Shown one piece after another: positions 49,601 to 62,500 of a DNA stretch of 64,000 nt. The translations under genes and the position numbers were made by a program. The stretch is taken from NCBI GenBank assembly GCA_037074765.1, contig JBAMDO010000008.1:339424-403423 (forward strand), given 5' to 3'. A model generated the notes under the pieces. That model was not told the origin of the DNA, searched no databases, and saw nothing but the letters and a program-made list of their open reading frames with translations. The DNA comes from Mansonella perstans. Lineage: Eukaryota > Nematoda > Chromadorea > Rhabditida > Onchocercidae. Position 1 is the first letter of the stretch. Every line of letters starts with the position of its first letter.

Positions 49601-52600
49601 TTGCTATTACAAGGGTAATGAAGTAAACTGTTGACGGTAAAATCAAAGAGAAAATTATTGACGATGAAATGAGGAAGGGTCAAAGTATAGTGTAGCAGTA
49701 GTAAATAATGTCCCTGTGACCCACTATATGAAGTTGCTGAAGAATACAAAACTTCAGTAATTTTGAAACCATTTTGAAATCATTAAATATTAATGGAAAT
49801 TAGTATAATTTTTGGAGAAGTTCGTTGGGAAAGGAGGAAATAAAAATGACAGTGAATTATTGAGTTTCCTTGGTGACTGCACTGTCTAAAAAGAAATTCT
49901 CCCACAGTAAGTAAGCATCAAACAATTGAATTTTAGTCATCACCTGCCTGAGATATATTTGCCCTTGTTGTCCGTTAGTCGCAATTTAAAAGGGTACACA
50001 AAGCAGGATTGGATCCAATGCAAAGAGACGATAATTAATCATTAAGGATGGGAAATTGAACCTCTCGCACACATTCCTTCTTTCTCAACCCAAATGAATC
50101 CTCGAAAAATGCTGTTCCAGTTGGTCAATTAAATTAACTCCGACTAAGTAAGGCTTTTTCTTATTTGCCAATATGCCTATAGCGGAGAAATAACAACATA
50201 TATTACAACAGAATTCCCAATTTTTTGATGACATTTTAAAAAAAAATTGGAGTAAAGATTTCCCAGGATACAAATATCTTTTCATATGATTAGAGTTTTA
50301 CTCCTTTTTCCATCTCTTATAGCATATTCTTTAGATTCTACCCTTATTATACGATACTTACTGAATTATCAAAAACAGAACTGTTGTATGCGTATTGGAA
50401 GAAAGTAAAGAATTGATTGCTAATAAAATGAATTTCATTGAAATGAGCAAATATTGGCTATTCGGGAATTTCGGCATGTTATTTTTCCTCCTCGAATCTG
50501 CAGTATTGACCGTAATCATTTTTTTTATCATATAATAATGTCTATTAAGATTATTAAATAATGCTTTTGTAATCATCATTATCATTTATCACCTTTGTTT
50601 ATTTTTGATTTTATCAGGATTTTGAGCGCAGTTTTTTAAAAAAAGTTTAAAGTAAAAATAGTTAGAATGATTAGTTACCACGCAAAATTTTCTTTACCAT
50701 TTACCATATAAGGTTACTGTACAAACTCATCATATAACCTAGTCATCTTTTCCGCCACAAAAATGATTGAAAATACAACAAATGTGATTGTGGTTTATGA
50801 AGATATTTTGATTTGATAAATTAATTATAATTGCAAAGTTGAAGAAGGCTAAATTAACAGTTGAAGATAAACTGGCTGTTAAGATGGAAAGTTTTGTTAG
50901 CATCGGATGAGCAAAAGACTTACTTGCTTATATGACTGCTGTAATAATTAATTAATAAGGTTTTAATTAGTAAGGTGAAAGATTTTAGATATCTAAAATT
51001 CTTGATATAGGTAATCTAATCTGGAGGAAACTAAAAAAACCCTAATTGTTATTATGATTCAGGTCTTTTCGAAAAAACTGATAATATCTCCTCTCTTTCT
51101 TCAATGCCATCTCTCTGAATATATCAGTCTTTCTCCGAATAACAATAAATTTTTAGTTTTATTCAAAAAAAGTTTACAGATATTCAACGATAAATTAAAC
51201 TCAAAATATAATCAGAGATATGTTTTATTTGCAGCTTTTCAGAAAAATTTGATTGTTTTTTTTCCATTTCTTCATTTCCCGCAAAATTCTTGTGGCTCCT
51301 AAACATTTGGGCATAGCTCTAAACAGCACCTTTCTTCACTAAAATTTTATTATGAATGTTTTTAGTGTGATAAAATGTCTCATTTATGTTTGTCTTAGAA
51401 GACCTGGAATGTTAATATTTCATACTCTGAGTAATTCAAAACTTCACTGCAAACTTATCAATACATATACAGCAACATCTCGAGTAAAAGAAAGAACTTG
51501 TCATATCGATTAAGCTTTCCTAAAAGGAAGATGATTTCTTCCTTTTGTTTAATCTTTAATTTCTTTTTTTTCTCCGGATGACATTTTAGAAAAATACTTA
51601 TTGTTGATAATGAATTCAGAAGATTTCAGTTCAATTAGGGGATGAAATGTTTGTATGGTAAATGACTGGATAGTTTTGAGAATGATAGATCTTTACTGAA
51701 GAATTATAATTCCTGAAAGTTGAAATCGCGATGGCAAACATTCATGTCATTTATGAGCTTGCGTGTTCCGCAGTTAAGCATGAAAAATTATCCGGCTAAA
51801 ATGAAGGCATATTGTATCCTGGGGCAGTCCCACTAGATGAGCAATAATTTTCTACATCAATTTCAGAAAATTCTTTGAAATGCTCGCATTACTGAGAAAC
51901 ATATTTCACTTCAATTGTATCTAGCTCATCCTTCCAGCAACAAATCTAATCCAAGAACACACATCCAACAAAAATTATATGCTTCCGTAATGTCAAATCT
52001 TGAAAAAAATTTTTAAATTTCTGGCAACATAAAAAATTAATGGAATTTAAAATTTAGAAATTCTCTCAGAAATAGGCTGGTTACCCGTTTTTTTAAAGAT
52101 ACTGAATAAATATAAGTATGCAATTAAGTCTATTAGAATTTATATGGCTTAACTTGGGAGAGAATATTGGAAAAGAAAATTGAAAATTAAATTGTGTTAG
52201 CATTTCGAATAGGACAAAAACATAAGTAGATTTTCCTTAGGATTGTAGAGGATAAAACCAAATATTTTCCTAAGCCATATTTGCATCTAAAATTGTACTT
52301 CACTCCAGAGACTAAACCCTAAAAATATCCCATTGAATTCCCAGTTATCACTGGTTGATGATATCCGCGCAGTTATTAATTCCATTCATTGTTTGCATTT
52401 TTTAATGCAACAATGGTTTCATTGCAAGAAATAAATTAATCCAGTTAGTTGATCTCAATTAGTTAATAAGGTTAATTGTGATGATATTTATCACTTTTCC
52501 AATATCATATTATTAATCAACCATCACTCGTCTTACCAGAATCAGACGAAATCATTTCCATCGATCCTTCTGTTTTTTCCATAATTTCTTCTAAGCTAAA

Positions 52601-54653
52601 ATATGTTGTTCGTAATTTTTTTTTTTTTTTTTGAGGAAAAATGATCTCGAAAAAATGGAAATTTGTGATTTCTTAGAATTCCAATCATTGTTACAATATT
52701 TGCTTTACGTGTCACTAAACGATAACATTTTAACTGTGTTACGGATTATTTCATATATTTTTGATACGCCCAGTTGTATGTCATTTCAAATTTTTACACG
52801 TAAGATGAGAAACATTTAAATCAGCGATGCATTCCAATTAGTTGTCACATCATCAAAGAATTATATTAGCTATTTAACACTGATATTTTTTTTGTATTTG
52901 TTTACAGTAGTAATTTGGGAAGCGCTTTTTTTTCTATAAAAAATTAAGAAGTTTAAGCATGTTAAATAGCCACTAAAGAAGAAGTAATTTTATTGCAGAA
53001 AATCGAATAATTAATGGCATAAAATTGATTGATCCGAAAAATTTCACTGAAAATTCCTTTTTCTTCTTGGATTAAATCTTTTTTGAAAAAACATCTCCGA
53101 TCGCTTTTTCTGCATGTTTGATGACTTTAAGAAGACAGATCTGTTTAGTTGCTTTGCAAAGGTGCGCAGTTTAGCATTAGCCACCTATTTTGCACTTCCG
53201 CATTCCATCATTTCGTACTTTGGCAAAATCCAATGCTTCTAACTGAGAGAAAGATCATAATTCATTTAAATTAATGAGGGATTTAAGAACTGGAAAGTGA
53301 GGATGATGATCGGTAAGAGGAAATGAAGCGAATGTGAATTATAAAATTTAATGATTCTGAGGTGAATTCTGACCATCCTATAAAAAACTATATTTTTTTC
53401 AGAGTGACAAGAACATGCTCTTGGGAAGTTCGATAATTTAGTTTTTTGATCATATCGATTTCATTTCTTTTCAACACGTTGGAAATTATTTTCGTTCTTT
53501 TGAAGGAAATAAAAATTGCTGTAAACAGTTGTATGAAAGAGTGTAATTTAGTGAAAGAAAGCTTTGATGATACGACGACAGGTTCAATGATAATATTGAT
53601 GATATTTAAAAGCAAATATCATCACATTCAACCTTGTTGATTAACTGAGCCCAATCAGTTTTAATTTATTACCTGTAATGAAATTCATTTCCCTCGATCT
53701 TTTCCATCTAGTTTTCGTCTTGAAAATGAATAAAGAAGATTGAAATGAAATTTATCACAAATAAATGAAGCTTTGTGTGTGAAGACAACATAAACATTTT
53801 GTACGACAGTGTAGTAAAATGACAATTGAGCGATTATTTTTCATTCTTTTCTCCTTAAGCGCCTTATTATTGTTAAAATTGAGCAATTTGGCCTGTTATG
53901 ATATTTCACATTCCTATTTTTACTTCATAAGACTATAGCTTTTTACAACAATTATGAAAATGAGCCTAGCAATAAAATCATACCATTCTAAATACATCTT
54001 AAGGAAAAATAAAATTAAAATATGCATGAATTGAATTGTATGTCGGTCGTATCATCTCAATGTATACGTCTGTATATATTTGGTGGAATTTTTTTTTCAG
54101 AATATTTATCAAAATGGGCAACAAAAAATAAGGCAAAAAAAAGGATTCAATAAAAGTGTTAACAAAAAGGATTGCCGCTTGTCCTTCTTTCAACTGATAA
54201 TTTTATACTGCAACACAGCACCATTATCAGAGAGAGAGAAAAAGACGGTGATGAGAGAGAGTGAGATGAATTAATTTCTATTATTGAAAGATAGTTTTTA
54301 AATTTTCTTGATTAAACTTTCGACAAAATTTAACAATTTTAGTAATTTAAATGCTAATTTCCCTTCTTCATTTCTGTTTACTTATTTCAAATGAAATTTC
54401 CCGGTATCATAACAGTTTTTTTTTGAAAACAAAACTACTACAACAGTGATGATGACTTATTTCTGACTCTTCAATATCTTAAGAAAGTTTTAAATTCTGG
54501 ATCGCTGTTAAATAGATGGCAACGATAGGGTGTAAATGAGATCGGGCCAATTCAGTAGGAAAGGAATACTTTTATCATGAGACGGTGTGCTAACAGCCTG
54601 TTTTGCTTTTTTATGGCAGATTGTACTGTCGTATTTTTTGCTTTATTGAAGAA

Positions 54654-54863
54654 ATGCAAATTGTAATTGATGAGAACTGCAAACATGAATTTGTATTTCC
54701 CTATCAGAATTATCCTGAGATTTGTTTTTTCTGTGTCGGAACTATAAACTATAAAATTAAATGCAATCCTGAAAAGGTAAAAGAAATAATAATCACTATG
54801 GATATTGTTCATTTTCAATTACTTGTTGTTCTTTTAATCATTGCATTTATGTTAGATAAGTAA
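54654..54863 (+). CDS. Small putative membrane-anchored protein (doubtful)
   Basis: An ATG at 54654 opens 69 codons to TAA. The peptide has several Cys (DENCKHEFVF, EICFFCVGTINYKIKC) and ends in a hydrophobic helix HFQLLVVLLIIAFMLDK, so it could be a short tail-anchored or secreted protein. A possible donor (GAAAAG|GTAAAA) before the helix suggests the first part might instead be an internal exon. No homology was recognised, and in DNA this A/T-rich a frame of this size can occur by chance. Confidence 0.18.
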   Translation: MQIVIDENCKHEFVFPYQNYPEICFFCVGTINYKIKCNPEKVKEIIITMDIVHFQLLVVLLIIAFMLDK

Positions 54864-55154
54864 TTAGCAAAATAGCTGCCACTTATCAAAGAAGTGGTTT
54901 TACTTTTAATTATTCAGCTAATATTGCTGATTATTCAGAATGCTTAATCTATTTTACTTTGTGATAATTTCTGATAACATATCATATCAGAATGAATGTA
55001 GGAAAGAAGTGAGAGGAAGGAAATCAACCCAAAGGGTTAAAAATGACAATAAATGAGTGAGATACACACTGCCTATTGCTCAGTCTGAGTAATAAATTTT
55101 GCTTTCGGACATAAAATATTGGCCATATAAGTGGGAATACTGCAAGTAATAGTG

Positions 55155-55173
55155 AGCACACACATACACACAC

Positions 55174-55206
<33 letters not shown>

Positions 55207-55265
55207 TACGTATACATAGACATACACAAACATACATATACACACATACACACACATACACGCAT
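55155..55265. repeat. CA / CATA microsatellite
   Basis: (CACATA)n-like array. The Val-Cys and Thr-His frames on both strands are artefacts. Confidence 0.93.
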
Positions 55266-55976
55266 AGAGAAGCGGAAGATTTTAGGGGTGGAGTGGGATG
55301 GTTGCTTATGCCGACGGTGGTGTGATGGTGATGATTGGGAACTGAGGCGTTGAGCACTGTCGCAACGTTTCCTACAAGGTTCAGAGGTTCAGAGGGTTCA
55401 GAGGTTTCCCTTACTCGCTCGCTTCAATTTATAATCCTTTAGCTTTTACTGAATGGTACGGTATCTATAAATTTTATTCATGTACCTATTCTATTATCTA
55501 TTCAGTTTACTTATCTATCTATCATCTAACTAGCCAGATATTTTTTAGATTACTGCAAGATATCCATTGTTAATTCATCCTGAAATATAATAATTGTATT
55601 TAAGTAGAGATTAAAGCAATAATGATCCTAGTTGTTAAGTTTAACTGGACCAATTTAGGCGTGGATATGATATTTGCGAATGAAATTCATGAATGACTTG
55701 AATATTTGCTTAATCCAATGAAAATAGCACTTATGAAAATTTTGCGATTTGCAGAGATTTTATTGGGCCAATAAAAATATCGGCAGTTAATTTACGTTTC
55801 AGTTTAATTAAATCAGTTAATTAATTCCTTCCCACTTTCATAAAATCATTGAATATAGTAATTTTCTACATTACATTCCATTTTTTATCTCTTCCATCTT
55901 ACATTCATTTTTTTTATCTGAATTAAGAGAATTTTACGACAACTTTTTGAGGAAAAATTTAGGCATTTAACTGCTT

Positions 55977-56007
<31 letters not shown>

Positions 56008-56408
56008 TTCTCTCTCTCTGTTCTTCTTCTTTCTCCCTCTTTTTTACTTCGCAATTAACTGTTTGCAATGATTCATTCGCATTTCAAATTTCTAAAATAA
56101 TTGATCATAAAACTGAATTAATCAGATATTAATCAACAGAAGAATGAGCCAAGAACTACAAAAGAATGAGCCAAGAAGTATCCTTGCAGGGCTATGCGTC
56201 AATATTCTATCAGAAAATTTGTCTCCCTCGAAAGGAGAAATTACCCACAAATTTCCTCACACTTCATTGAATGTCTTTATTCCTTGACCTATTAATTCAT
56301 GTGAAATTCGAAATAATTTGCATATTTTAAGCAATAGCTTTCCGAATTTCAGACGAGGGTAATTTCGGTATTATCCGGTGAAGAAGTGCCTCACTGAACG
56401 GCCGGTCG

Positions 56409-56522
56409 ATGTTACTGCGAAATACAACAAATCATCATAATTTCATAATTATCTCATTATTGTTATCATTACTATTGCTTCTGCTATGCACTGAACAAGT
56501 TGCAGCATCAATTTTTGAACAG
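56409..56522 (+). CDS. Frizzled signal-peptide exon
   Basis: Thirty-eight codons from ATG 56409 to CAG|GTCCTA. The order is a short polar start (MLLRNTTNHHN), a long Ile/Leu core, and a small-residue cleavage region (VAA|S). The exon leaves phase 0, matching the phase-0 CRD exon at 56707. The donor is weaker than consensus, which is the main doubt. No other upstream ATG with a hydrophobic leader in phase was seen nearby. Confidence 0.75.
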
Positions 56523-59500
56523 GTCCTAAAATTTAATGGATTTATGCTAGTTTATGAGTGGTGAAACAATGGAAAATTACTCGTTTTTGAATTTAAACCC
56601 GCTTTCAATTTCATGATCGAAATTTAAATCTCACTTGTCAAACAAGTATTTAATTAATCTTCAATTTTACGACTGCTTTTGAATTTCATTTAATTTGGAA
56701 TTTCAGGCTAGTCGAAGTCGTTGTGAGCCAATCGAAATTTCATTATGTAAAGACATCCCATACAAATATACTTATTTCCCGAACTCGCTTTTACAGCCTG
56801 ATCAACAAAGTGTTAGCAGTTTTCCCAGAAAAAGCAAACTATTGTTTTCAAGTTTATTTCTGATCCCAGAAAATCAATTTCAAATTTTTAACTTTCCTTT
56901 ATCATTTGTAAAATAAACAACACTAAAACATCAATGACCTAAGCAGACCCGATGGAATCATTTTGAACATTTTGCAAATTTCCCGCAAATGATCTTTGAA
57001 AAAAAAACTTTTTTTTCGGTAATATAATCGTGAGATATTCGCCGTATTTCTTTCTGGCATTTTAGTTACAAACCCAAACGGAGCACTTTAAACCGTTGAT
57101 TAAAACGAACTGCAACCCACACATCAAATTTTTCATATGCAGCGTATTTGCACCCATGTGTCCGGAACATATGCCGCAAGCGGTAACTAGCTGTCGATCC
57201 GTTTGCGAGGAGGTAACAATTTGTTACTTTTCATAAACGAAATTACGAGTCTATTTGAATTCACCATTTAATTATAAGATCACAGTTAATTACTTCAGTG
57301 ATTTCAATTTTTTTTTTGAATGAAGTGCTGAACACATCTAATATTATTATTTAGGAATTCTCGGAATCATTCAAGATTTTCAAATTCCCAACATTTTTTA
57401 AAAAAAAAAAGCAATTCTTTTGAATTTCTGACTTATTTTGAGGAATTTTCTTTTTTTAAAGTATTTCTTTTCTTTCTCTCCTTTTCCTTTTTGATCTATG
57501 ATGGTATTCAGGAAATGCATTTCATTAATACCGGTTTTGTGCTATTTTATCACTACGGTTAAACCCAAAATTTCTTTTTGAATATAAAATTAATGAAGGA
57601 AAATTTTCTGATTTGAAAATTGTTAACATGACCCATCATAGTGCAACATTTCTTCAACGACAACATAAGCTTCCGTTAACTGAATAAATTTTACCGGAAA
57701 TGATTTGTTTTACAAGAGAAAATGCTAGTGAAATAACATTTATTTTTCGTTGCATGACGAAGATTTGAATTTCTCTTATCAGTCATTGCCTGATTGTTAT
57801 AGAAAAATGTAAATAATCAGATCAAAACTTCAAATGTAAATAATCAGATCGAAACTTCAAATGTAGGTAATCAGATCAAAACTTCAAATGTAAGTAATCA
57901 GATCAAAACTTCAAATATAAATAATCAGATCGAAACTTCAAATGTAATCAATCAGATCTAAACTTTTTTTTGATCTTTCATTGAAACTATTTTTTAAAGA
58001 AATTTTTTAAACAATTTCCTGCTATTTGGCTTAATACTGTTTTTCTTGTCCTATTTTTGTCATTTTTAATTTTTTTTTTTCACTTTGCACTTTTGTCAAA
58101 AGAACCAGCAGCCTTCTTCCATAATAAATTTTAAGTTAATGGTATCGAAAGTAGCAGCACAATGTATCGTATCTTTCTTTTTTTTCCTCATTCCTTGTCA
58201 TCGGATCACATCAAAGTGCCTCAAAATTATTTTAATTTATTTCATCCAAAACTTCTTACGTTTTTGCCTTTAGTCTTCTCTTCATTTTTTACAATCAAAT
58301 ATTTTCTTTTTTTTAAAATTTCGAAAAAATAAATCAATGTTCGATCTGTTAAAGGCAGAAAAAGAGAGAGATAGAAAGAATGAGTGAGTATACAATTAAA
58401 AAAGCTTTTAAATATTTACGAAAAAGTTTAAAATTAATGGCGTACATATTATGACGGTAAGAATATAAATAATAGTAATACGTCATAAAGCAGTTAAATA
58501 ATACAAGTAAATTATTACTTAATTAACGAATAGAATTTGTTATTGTTATTGATTAGTAATTATTTATGCAAATTAAAATAGCAAATATTAATGTGGTAAT
58601 TGTTTTACATGGAATCTTCAATGAATTAATTTTATGTTTGAACTGAAAAATTGTAAAATTAGAAAGAGATAATACGGTTACATCAAAGTGCATTTGATTT
58701 AGCATTAATTTAGACTTATTTTAAAGTTTAAAAAGCATAAAATTGATTTGAATTTTAATTACTATTAAATTATCATTGTAATATAATTGATCTAATTGTG
58801 TTACGCACATGTCTCTGACATAAGTAATAGTCTAAGGATTCAGTGAAAAATTTCGGATAAAATTGTGATCCATCACAAAAAAAAAAGTAAAGTTTATAAG
58901 CAAAGCAGAGATTGCAATTTTTACAAAAGAAAACTGCTGCCATATCGATCGTCATTTTGAATAGGCCGACTTTTAGTGCGAATACTATTAATATATATAG
59001 ATATATATATGTATATAGGACAGAGGGTGGAAATGGCGACATCACCGCGCCAGAATCAATAGGGGCAATCTTATTGCCCATTTTTATAACCTTGTATAAA
59101 ATCATTATCCGGACAATAAAATGAAGACCATCATTTCCTTGAAATTTTTCAACCGTTATCGCTCAGATCGATATCGAGTGATACGGCTATAATGTTGAGT
59201 TGAAATTCTTCATTTAGTTGCGAAATTTAGTAAATTAGCTAAGAATTATCGGTGGGTGGTTGATGATTCGATGAGCTGATATCATGCTTTCTTAATCTAG
59301 TTGATTTCACCTATTCTTGTAAAGAATCAAATGAGCTTATAAAAAGGGCAAATTCCTCTTTGGCTCGGTGTTAAATTGTAGAATATAATGATCACATGAT
59401 TTTGCTATAATTTGTCAATTGCACTGTTTCAATTCGGAAATTCTTTCGCCTACTGTTCATGCGAATTCTTTTATAGTAATCCATCCGGTTGAACCATGTA

Positions 59501-62500
59501 AATTAAAGTTGCTACAAACCGTTTTTGATTTAAAAAATTTTTAATTTGTTTGAAAATTGATCTATCCAACTATACAGTAACCAAATAACAGGTGGGATAG
59601 GATAAACAAGCAGGTGGTTAAATAGTCAGTAGGAAGCTTTGAAGACTTGGAAAGGTCATAACTATTGGCGCTCTCATGTCTTCAATTCATTTTTGTTCCT
59701 ACGGCCATTACTCTAATCGTTCTGATTCAATAAACATTTGACATTATTATGATGATCTTTCAAATTTGAATTTAGTAATTTCCATTTTATTGTTCATGTA
59801 AAATGTAGTTTAACAAGAAAATTGAAAAAGCGCGAGTGTTCTTGATTAAGTTTGGATTAAACAGTGTAAGTGAATCAATTCAGATGTGGTTAAGGATATG
59901 AATTATGTACAATGAGGTCATTTCAAGCAAATTGATTATAAGTAAACCTCCCCTTAATCCTACTAACACTAAGTATTTCGATACAAAAAATATTTGCAGT
60001 CTTAGAAAAACTGCACTCTTTATTTAACAGAATTTTCAAATTTTTATTTCTAGTCCAAATTTCGGATAAATGTTCAAATCTTTACTAGTTTTCTGTTGCT
60101 GTAGGTTAAACGAGATTGTGTTTCAATTTTACTGGAATTTGGAATCGACTGGCCGGAACCGTTAAATTGCAGTCGATTTCCGGAAGCACCGAATCTGTGC
60201 ATGAAACCAACCAATCATCAGAATAGTTATCTGGGACCAGAGTAAGTCAAATTTGATTTGGAATTTTGCAACATTTCTATCTTGACACTGTTTGGAAGGG
60301 ACCATTTAATTGCCTAAAGCTTAGCTGCTATTGCTTGAGGTAAAATTTTGAAACGCCTTCAAATTTATGGGACAACAGATCGATACAATGATAGGAATTT
60401 AATGCATATATTACTACTCTACTTTGTCTACAGTCATACTACATTGAAAGCACGACATCTCGTCCGATCTGTCAAGTTAAGCAGTGTTGGGCCTGATTAG
60501 TCTTGGGTCGGAGACGGCCTGGAAATCCCAGGTGTTGTAGAGAACTTTTGCGCGATTGTATGCTTTATATTTGATTATGGAACGTTGATTAAGTTTATCG
60601 GTTTATTATTCACTTTTATTTTCTGGCCATTGTGGAAGCATCCATTAAATAACTTTCTACAGCTTGTTTTAAAAAAAATTCGCCTTCTTTTCATTTGATA
60701 ATTTATTTTGCCCTTCACAATGTTGTCATTTATTCTCGGAGACCTTACTGTTATTAGTGATCCTTAAAGTTTAGATTGGGAATTTCAAGCTGAGTTTTTT
60801 GATCTCATTCACAGGATCTTAACAATATTGATTCCCCTATTTCTAATTTTTGATCTCCAGTCAACTTTGTAATTTTCGAACTTGGAAGAATGATTTTTGA
60901 GAAATCCCAAATGTTTATTTATGCTGCATTGGTTGATGTTAATTGATATATTTCCTTTTTTAATATCAAGGAGATCATCATACTGATTTTTTGCATAAAT
61001 TCCGTAATCACTTGAGACTAAAGGACATTTTCACAACTGGTACAGATAAATTTACATGTCAATTTTAGTTGACAAGTATATTCTAAAAAAAAAAAAGAAT
61101 TGTATAAGAAGTATGTTATTTTTAGGCAATTTGATACGGATCATCATCAGCAGCCAGTGACAAGCTTAGAAGAACGAATATTTTCTAAAACGATGACATC
61201 CTGTCCACATGATCTGGTTAATTTGGATCCAACTGATCGTCGTGGCTTATGTGTTTTCCAGTGTAATCGGGAAGGGATGTTCGATGTTTCCAAGAAAGAA
61301 TTCGCTCGATTTTGGATGCTTTTATGGGCTTCCATTAATCTTGCAGTTACCGCTTTTACTGTTCTAACATTTATCATTGATCGACAACGTTTCCGTTTCC
61401 CCGAAAGGTTTAGTCATTTATTTCTTTCTTTTTCAGAATTCATTTTTCATACTAAATGCACCACTAAAATCCTTTCCCATTATATATTTTTAATACTTCA
61501 AATTAAAGTTATTCCAAGTTTTTAAATTTTGAAGACATTTTTAAATTCTGGATCATTTTTCATAAATGTATCTTATCGTTTCCTTTTTTCTACCCTTTCA
61601 TCAATTGCAGTTTCATCTTTATGCATAAAACGATCACTTTGATTTTGAATTTATTGCTAGGCTAATGTTATTACATAAGAGAAATAAATAAATAGAAAAA
61701 AAAAGACTGTTTGAAGTAAAATTTCTCCTTTTTTAAAGTTTTCATATGCTATAAAGGGAAAGTTAGATAATAATATGTCTGCGAGCTCGTTTACATTAAT
61801 TAACTTTATATTAATAATCAAAAAGGTTTAAATTACTTTCAAAATGTTTTAAATTACTTTGGAAAATTAAATTTTGCTAATCTGTTAACCTGAAATGTAA
61901 TAAACAGTGATGAAATTATTGTTGGCTTGTCGTAAATTTGGAATAAGTGACATTCAAATATTTCTTTGCTTTATTTGATAATTCAGTGTCCAGTAATTCA
62001 GAATTGGATAAATATCGACTGCAATTAAATTTAGTCGGCAATGATTAAGATAGGATAGATCTTTGTATAAAGTTCTCACGTGGTAAATACATAAGTTATA
62101 TATTTTATAAAAGTTGTTTTTTTCCAAATTACTATTTGTGGCGTATGAATTGTTTGGACTGTAAATGAGTTCATTGTTTTAGTGCAGTGCGTTAGAGCCG
62201 AGAGTTCTAGGAATTCGTAAAGTAGTAATTGATTTTTAGCCTTAAACAAATGACGAATTAGAGTTTCAAATGTTTTATGCTACAAATATACTGCTAAAAA
62301 ATAAATGTTACAAATGCTTTAAAACTGTAGTGCTGCTGTACAAGAACTTTTCATTTATTAACTTCGAAAAGAAAGAAATTTTTATTTGATGAAATTTGTT
62401 CATGTGAATATTCGTAAAATTATGATATGAAATCAGTTATTTTTATAAATTTTTCCTGATGATAGAAAAAGTCGAGATTTTTTTTCATTTCAGTTCAAGG

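Larger units (their letters stand above)
46631..56408. other. Intergenic region between DAXX-like and Frizzled genes
   Basis: About 9.8 kb. It contains a possible polyadenylation signal for the DAXX-like gene (AATAAA at 47129), poly-T runs (47491-47508, 48257-48276), a CA/CATA microsatellite at 55155-55265, and a G/C-richer patch at 55266-55420 with TTCAGAGG repeats. A C/T-rich stretch lies at 55978-56040. The only possible gene is the weak small frame at 54654. Regulatory DNA for the Frizzled gene would be expected toward the right end. Confidence 0.55.

Noticed and set aside
61147..61377. Minus-strand 76-codon frame
   Set aside because: Antisense shadow of the Frizzled TM1 exon.
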